Source: DAIOEK01 sp963828285 (GTDB lineage: Bacteria; Chloroflexota; Anaerolineae; Anaerolineales; Anaerolineaceae). Taken from it: DNA of 64,000 nt. Positions within the stretch are counted from its first letter, which is position 1. Each line of letters begins with the position of its first letter. The translations under genes were made by a program, and so were the position numbers. A model generated the notes under the pieces. It was not told the DNA's origin, made no database searches, and saw only the letters and a program-made list of their open reading frames with translations. Location of the stretch: positions 372,001-436,000 of the forward strand of contig CAWHEB010000001.1 of the NCBI GenBank assembly GCA_963828285.1, read 5' to 3'. Positions 58,641 through 64,000 of the stretch are shown here, piece after piece.

Positions 58641-60152
58641 TGGGTGAGGCCAGTATGAAAGAAGACCAAATCACGAATTCGCGTGGTCTACCTATCATTA
58701 TTGTACTGACAGCTCTTTTTGCTTTATTACCATTCCATTTCCTCCGGTTTATGCCGTTTGATCCCGCGGAATTGGAAAATCTACAAGCTTCCTGGCTTGT
58801 TCATTCGGGACTTGTTCCTTACCGTGATTTTTTTGAACATCACAGCCCTCTGTTCTTCTCAATATCTTCTATACAATTTCACTTTGTTGACGTTGAAACT
58901 TCCGTACGAAATTGCGATTAGACAAATCTTCATCAACCGGGTAATCTTCTGGTCCGGATCTCTAATCATAGTAACACTCGCATCTTATCTGTCTTATCTC
59001 TGGCGCGGTAAAAAAGCAGCCATTTATTGTGCAGCGATTCTATTATCTACAGCTATGTTTTCCAGAGTTGGAATTGAAATTCATCCGGAAGGATTCGGCG
59101 CGTTCCTGTGGTCATTGACCATTTTCATTTCATACCTGGCTTTCATCAAGTTCAGGTCCTCCATGATGCATTTCCTGAACGGGCATTTTTATGGGATTGG
59201 TCATCATTACCACACAAGAGATGATTATCCTCGTTCCATGGATTTTTCTTGGTGCCATTCTTACTACACTCGTGCCTATTTACACACAAGTCAAACAGAA
59301 AAGATTCCAGCCGACACTATTTCTTCTGGCAGGCATTATTACCGTTGTCATTGCCACTGCACTCTATTTCGCGGATCATCACACGCTGAATGTCTTTATC
59401 GATCAGATGCTATATGGATACAACTATCATATCAGTCCGGTTCGTAATTTTGCTTATCTTTTTATTCAACAACCGTTGTCATTTCTCTTACCCCTTTTTC
59501 TTTGGAGTTGATGCCATCCGGAACTGGCTCTGTAAAAAGGCGGTAGATGCATCCGAGATGTTTTTCCTGGTCGTTGGCATTGGGACAACGATTCAGCCTA
59601 TTGACTATCCCGGCTGCACACCAACAGTTCTTCCTATTTCTCATCCCAATCTTGTCTGTACTATCCGGAGGGACGCTTATTCGGTTTTCTGATTGGTTGG
59701 CTAGAAAAGTATCGTTTCTCAAAGTGAACCCGAATATTCCCCCTCTATCTGAGATAGTTTTACTTATATGCATGATACCCGGAATTATTTTGAGTGGGTA
59801 CACTCTGGTCGCAATACCAAAAAATCCACAACCACAGTTGGAAATCATTTCATACGTTTATGCTCATTCCAATCCGGGCGATGAGGTGCTGGATGGGCGC
59901 ACTGGGGCTTGGTTGTTCCGTTCAGTACCCTGGTATTATTGGGTACAGCACACTCAGATTTATGAAGACATCCCACAAAAAGCGGTTGAAGCACTGTTGA
60001 CACATCTCAAAAACGATGCGGATGCCCCAAGAATAGTCAATTTTGATCCAACTTTGAGTAGAATTCCTGACATAAAAGAGTATGTCTTTTCTCATTTTGA
60101 AAAAGTAGATATTGGCGATCTCTGGATAAAACCGGGTATCATTATTCCGTAA
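58640..60152 (+). pseudogene. GT39-like membrane protein (four frameshifts)
   Basis: About 503 residues in five frames, with breaks near 58875, 59180, 59508 and 59600, each resolvable by dropping one base. The start loop AELENLQASWLVHSGLVPYRDFFEHHSPLFF is characteristic of GT39-like GT-C proteins (Glu and Asp near the first helix). Later parts are helical (LLAGIITVVIATALYF, SEIVLLICMIPGIILSGY) and end in a soluble domain with SNPGDEVLDGRTGAWLF. A start at 58655 (MKEDQIT), with GAGG five bases upstream, is equally likely. Broken in this sequence; may be intact in the organism. Confidence 0.7.
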
Positions 60153-60220
60153 TTGATCTCACCACACATAACTACATCTCAAATTCAAACCTGAATCACA
60201 TATACGCTGGAGCAATAATC

Positions 60221-62381
60221 ATGTTGCTATTTTTACTTTTACTGCTCATAGAAACCATACTGCTCGGTCTTGTCAAATTTAACTACTATTTTTCTCCAGA
60301 TCTGCTCGGCAAAACAACAATCCCCGGCATTCTAATTCTCAGTTCCATATTGCTGATCGCAGTTTACTTTTCATATCAGATCATCTGCCGTCTACGGAAA
60401 AAAGAAAACAGTTGGGATATTGTGATGATTCTGCAAGAAAAGCTTGTTGGTTAATGTTTCAGTCGCTGTGGTACCTGTTGCCCTTGCTGGTTTTCTGATT
60501 ATTTACAAATCTTTCCCCGCCTATGTTGTTGACAAATTGAAAAACCATCTCGATTTGGTCATCTATTTCATGACCGTTTCCTTTGAGATATTTGTTTATA
60601 TACTGTATCTGAGATCGAAACGAATTCAATATTTCCTATTTAATTCTGTCAAAATAGTGAAGAGGTTTTGGTTATTCCTTTTATTCCTTGCCTTGACTTC
60701 ATACAAGGTATTGGTTCTTTCTCCATATGCAGTTGTGATGATCGCCCCTGTGGACGGTTTCAAATATTGGAATATGGCCAGGTCGATCTTCCTCGGTTCA
60801 CCTGATATTGCAATTTTCATCATTACCCTTTTCTCTATCCCTTTTTCATATCACCAGCGTTTCTCTTTCCAACAGAAAAAACGATCTATGTGATCAGTAT
60901 CATCAATGCATTCATATCTTCAAGTGTAGTCTTCCCAATCTATTTGATCTCAAGACGGCTTTTATCAGAGAAGCTCAGTTTCCTGTTTTGTCTAGTAAGC
61001 ATTACACACCCATTCCATGTGGTATATACCCGCTACCCGGCCAGTGAGAATTTGTATTACCCGCTCTTTTTTTGGGTCTTGTATTTTGTTGTGTTCACAC
61101 TGGAAAATGACCGGCACAAGAATCTTTGGAATAGCCTAACAGGAGCATTGATTGGATTTGTTTATATGACCCGCTATCAAACCGTAGCATTGATTCCAGC
61201 ATTTCTGATCATCTGGTGGCTGAAGCCAACTCTTCAATCTAATATGAAGATCTCATTGGTAATCACCCGTCAAAAGCTAATCGACCTGGCTATAGTACTG
61301 GCTTCATTTATAGTTGTGTATGCTTTATGGATTATCCCTGGATTGCTTCAAGGAGTTGACATTAATAGTCTGCTCGGACTGGATGTTGGTTTTGTAACCA
61401 GTGAGCCCAACATCCGCGAACCGTTTCCAGCCTCATCTTCTGGCTTCTAATCACTCTTGCATACTTTGTACTAATCACCGCTCCTGTACTTCAGATCTAT
61501 CTTGCCCGCCTTATTCCAGTGGAAAAACAAGGGAATGTCACTAGTAGCCTTGCATTGGCTGATCGCAATTGGATTGATCGGTACCATCCTGCTTGTCACA
61601 GTGTCCCGACATGCCTGGCTGGCAGGATACAATTTGGAAGGTCCGGTGAAGTTGGTTACACGGTATGTGATCTACATCGCTGTACCGATCTGGTTGAGCG
61701 CTTTAGTTATATTAAATGAAAAGTTCACCTTTAACCAAGAAAACGCTGATATGGTCTTCCCTAATCGCAATTGGATTGATATTCCTCGCCTACCAGGTTC
61801 ATTACAAGAGAAATTGGATCCTGCCGATGAGGATCGTTTACTCGATCTACATTGATGGCTATGTACCAGTTTCCCTGGGAGCATTGTTCTTTATTCTCCT
61901 GATAATAGGGATTGTCGTATCGATTATTTTCCTTTGGTTGAACAAGTCCAAATGGATACCGTTGGTTGTCCTTTCTACCATCCTTTCGATCAATGTCTTC
62001 TCCATACCCCAATTCAACCGGATGATGATGAGTTACGAGGCTCCTGGCAGATATCTTGAAGAGGTAGTACAGGGTTTACTCAAGAATGCGGACGAGATGC
62101 CTGACCCGGGTGAGACGGTTACCATCAGATCCGCAGTGAAAATCGTGGAGCCTGAAATGCAGTTAATTGTCAAAGGTGTTGAACCAATCGGATATATTTT
62201 CTCTGATCTTACACACGACGAGATAAGGTCTCGTTCTTACAAGCCTGTTATGGAGATCACCTATGGGAACGGGGATACTTATGCCATCGTCAGGGATCCT
62301 ATCCGGATTGAGGATTACCGGATAGTGTCCCAGTTCCTTTTCAACCGGAGTCGATATAGTTTGATCTATGTCAATCAATAA
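60221..62381 (+). pseudogene. GT39-like membrane glycosyltransferase (five frameshifts)
   Basis: About 720 residues in six frames, with breaks near 60433, 60842, 61428, 61512 and 61727; two read as missing bases (in T and C runs) and three as extra bases. GGAG precedes ATG 60221. It is a paralogue of the 52.0-kb gene: ISIINAFISSSVVFPIYLISR, PFHVVYTRYPASENLYYPLFF, GFVYMTRYQTVALIPAFLI and IYIDGYVPVSLGALFFI recur there with changes. APVDGFKYWNMARS is the loop with the acidic residue. A soluble C-terminal part (EEVVQGLLKNADEMPDPGETV) follows. Probably transfers a polyprenyl-linked sugar on the outer face. Confidence 0.72.
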
Positions 62382-62384
62382 AAA

Positions 62385-62410
62385 GAACTGCCGGATTTCA
62401 CCGGCAGTTC
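62385..62410 (+). terminator. Bidirectional terminator shared by convergent genes
   Basis: GAACTGCCGG / CCGGCAGTTC, 10 bp with an ATTTCA loop, begins three bases after the stop of the plus-strand GT39-like gene. It also contains the last codons and stop of the minus-strand lipoprotein gene ending at 62398, so one hairpin serves both converging transcripts. Flanks are A-rich on the left and GAAAATA on the right. Confidence 0.8.
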
Positions 62411-63570
62411 GAAAATATACTTTTACCCGGGAATACAATAACAGTAAGGTTCACCTGCCCATCCGTACGGACATCCTCCGGAGGTGGTTGGCAACCCACC
62501 GGTGTGGGAGTCTTAGGTCTGGGTGTACCTGTCGGTTCTTCACGCGGACAGCTTTGCGGTTCCAGACCAGTCAGCTCAAAGTTCATCGCGTCGCGGCAGG
62601 TGTTATCCACACCCCAGAGCTGATTTAATGGGTAGTAGGTATTCCCGCGAATAGGCGATCCAGCGTCTGCTTCTGTAAAACGGTCCACGTAATCCAATTT
62701 GGTTTGATCTTTCACACCGGCATCGGCGATCACGCCCAACATATAGTTTTTCGCAGGGAAAGCTCGTTTGAAGGCGAATTGGACTGTGGAACGGGTTCCT
62801 GCATTCACTCTCACCCAGGCAAGGTCGGGATCGTCACCAATACCTCTATCAAATAACAGAGTTTCATAGCCATCGCCATCCAGCGGGGCATCTGACTTCA
62901 CCGAAGATAAACCAGCGGTATCATGATTTTGATCCTGCCAGACTTGAACACCTTCAGTTGTCCATTCCTTGGTGAAAGGCGGTTTTGAAAGGATAAGGTA
63001 ATCCCCAAAACCATCACGGTCCTTGTCGATCTCCACCGCGTATTGAATGCCCATTTCATTATTCGGGTCACTGCCGATCAACTCGACAGATACGAAAGTC
63101 CACAAACCGGATTGGAGGAAGTTATAGGTCTTGATATCCAAATCCGGGATGTAAGTCATATCCTGGAGAAATGGACGTTCAAAACGGTTGATCTTGTATG
63201 TATCACCATAAGGGGCTCGTTTCTCAGGTGCTGTATCCTTGGATGGGACGTCATACACAAGGAACCCAACGGATACACTACCAGGAGGAACATCCTTGTG
63301 GATGATCTCCAAAGTGGGCGTAGCAGACGGTTCGAGTGTTGGCTCTGCAGTTGGCGGCTCAAGCGTGGGCGGCTCGATGGTGGGTGGTTCAGCGGTTGGC
63401 GGTTCCGATGTATCGCTGGGCAAGGGCACAATGACCCCCATTGTAGGTTGGACTGTTGCTTGTTCTTGTCCTTCCTTTGATATGTTGTAGCCAGCAACCT
63501 GGCATGCAATGGTTACCAGCAGTAATAAAATAGCTAACAATGAATACTTGAGTCGGGTCTGCGATTTCAT
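62398..63570 (-). CDS. Lipoprotein with Pro/Glu/Thr-rich linker, function unknown
   Basis: 390 residues from ATG 63570, with AGGAGG four bases upstream; the frame opens earlier at 63654. Lipobox LLVTIAC (Cys21 or so), then a linker rich in EPPT repeats (about residues 45-85), then a globular domain with VSVGFLVYDVPSK, DTYKINRFERPFLQD, GIQYAVEIDKDRDGFGDYLI and a NYMLGVIADAGV segment. The linker with Glu-Pro-Pro-Thr repeats is typical of surface lipoproteins in this kind of bacterium. I do not recognise the domain. The ending SNCR overlaps the terminator hairpin. Confidence 0.7.
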   Translation of the reverse strand: MKSQTRLKYSLLAILLLLVTIACQVAGYNISKEGQEQATVQPTMGVIVPLPSDTSEPPTAEPPTIEPPTLEPPTAEPTLEPSATPTLEIIHKDVPPGSVSVGFLVYDVPSKDTAPEKRAPYGDTYKINRFERPFLQDMTYIPDLDIKTYNFLQSGLWTFVSVELIGSDPNNEMGIQYAVEIDKDRDGFGDYLILSKPPFTKEWTTEGVQVWQDQNHDTAGLSSVKSDAPLDGDGYETLLFDRGIGDDPDLAWVRVNAGTRSTVQFAFKRAFPAKNYMLGVIADAGVKDQTKLDYVDRFTEADAGSPIRGNTYYPLNQLWGVDNTCRDAMNFELTGLEPQSCPREEPTGTPRPKTPTPVGCQPPPEDVRTDGQVNLTVIVFPGKSIFSNCR

Positions 63571-63834
63571 ATGTCCTCCTATTATGGTAAGAGTGTAGAT
63601 CAAATCTAACGTAATTTCAATCAGTTTTTTCTCTTGTGCGATATTGATGATCACCTTGGATAAACCTGATTGTGTGGTATCGGATAAAGATCTGCCCTAA
63701 ACCTAATTTGTTTTTATCGCGAGAGAGAATGTAACTTTTCACTCCGAAAGACATCAAAATATACGATACCAAATGATGCATAAATGCAATTTCTGGGTCA
63801 ACTTTTATAGATATACTATTGGAGATTAAGAAAA

Positions 63835-64000
63835 ATGAATTCACCTATTCACGTAACAGATGCTGAATTTGAAAAAGTAGTGCTAAAATCTACTCTTCCC
63901 ACCGTGGTTGATTTTTGGGCACCCTGGTGCAGTCCATGCCGATCCGTTGCGCCTATTTTAGATAAGCTCTCAAATGAATACGCCGGAAAATTGGTAATTG
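63835..64000 (+). CDS. trxA: Thioredoxin, 3' truncated by window edge
   Basis: 55 residues visible. VVDFWAPWCSPCRSVAPIL contains the redox motif Trp-Cys-Ser-Pro-Cys; most thioredoxins have Gly-Pro between the cysteines. GGAGATTAAG precedes ATG 63835. A cytoplasmic disulfide reductase of about 105-110 residues is expected once the rest is seen. Confidence 0.92.
   Translation, partial: MNSPIHVTDAEFEKVVLKSTLPTVVDFWAPWCSPCRSVAPILDKLSNEYAGKLVI

Noticed and set aside
63617..63844. A 75-codon minus-strand frame upstream of the thioredoxin gene
   Set aside because: It lacks a ribosome site, overlaps the thioredoxin start and likely promoter, and its translation has no recognisable features.

Overview
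The window reads like a chromosomal segment of an AT-leaning Chloroflexota bacterium, probably Anaerolineae-like. This is inferred from gene content: lipobox substrate-binding proteins, Pro/Thr-rich secreted linkers, a two-propeller hybrid sensor and many Chloroflexi-style HAD and GT39 proteins. No rRNA, tRNA, CRISPR array, transposase or phage gene was recognised.

Layout. (1) 1-7.5 kb, plus strand: the end of an ABC substrate-binding protein, two tandem-HAD/HAD-TIM-barrel genes, a DUF47 + PiT phosphate transporter pair, a PfkB kinase and a metallo-beta-lactamase-fold hydrolase. It looks like an uptake and dephosphorylation module for an unidentified phosphorylated or phosphonate-like substrate. 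(2) 7.6-17.1 kb, minus strand: an isolated receiver protein, a peptide-type ABC importer without ATPases, and a LuxR-type response regulator with a lipoprotein two-propeller histidine kinase. (3) 17.3-19 kb: a DoxX-like membrane protein and a Gfo/Idh/MocA oxidoreductase. (4) 19.1-36.4 kb: a secreted GH99-like/metallophosphoesterase fusion on the minus strand, then a 14-kb plus-strand run with a DPM1-GtrA glycosyltransferase, an HprK-like P-loop protein, a GT39 protein, two AcpA-type phosphoesterases, two more GH99-like proteins, an Ig-like surface protein, a giant metallophosphoesterase-FN3-DNRLRE protein and an RfaE-like nucleotidyltransferase. GH99-like and phosphoesterase modules recur together three times. 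(5) 36.5-47.4 kb: a LacI-type regulator behind a clear promoter and operator array, then a YtfQRT/YjfF-like sugar importer, a zinc dehydrogenase and araB, araD, araA, forming a complete L-arabinose route. (6) 47.4-49.4 kb, minus strand: a putative pol-beta-type nucleotidyltransferase behind a DEDDh exonuclease. (7) 49.8-62.4 kb: a surface-glycan assembly cluster with several glycosyltransferases, three large GT39-like membrane proteins, a Wzx-like flippase, a sulfotransferase and a radical SAM/SPASM protein. (8) 62.4-64 kb: a lipoprotein and the start of a thioredoxin.

A recurring feature is single-base reading-frame breaks. About 29 can be located by eye, ten before 49 kb and 19 inside the 49.8-62.4 kb glycan cluster. 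Most read as one extra base, and a run of six between 12 and 37.4 kb lie in or against what would be a GANTC site. One break makes araD and araA look like a single 723-residue protein; a cryptic Y-G-Q-stop shows they are probably separate genes. All three substrate-binding protein genes are followed by a perfect intercistronic stem-loop.
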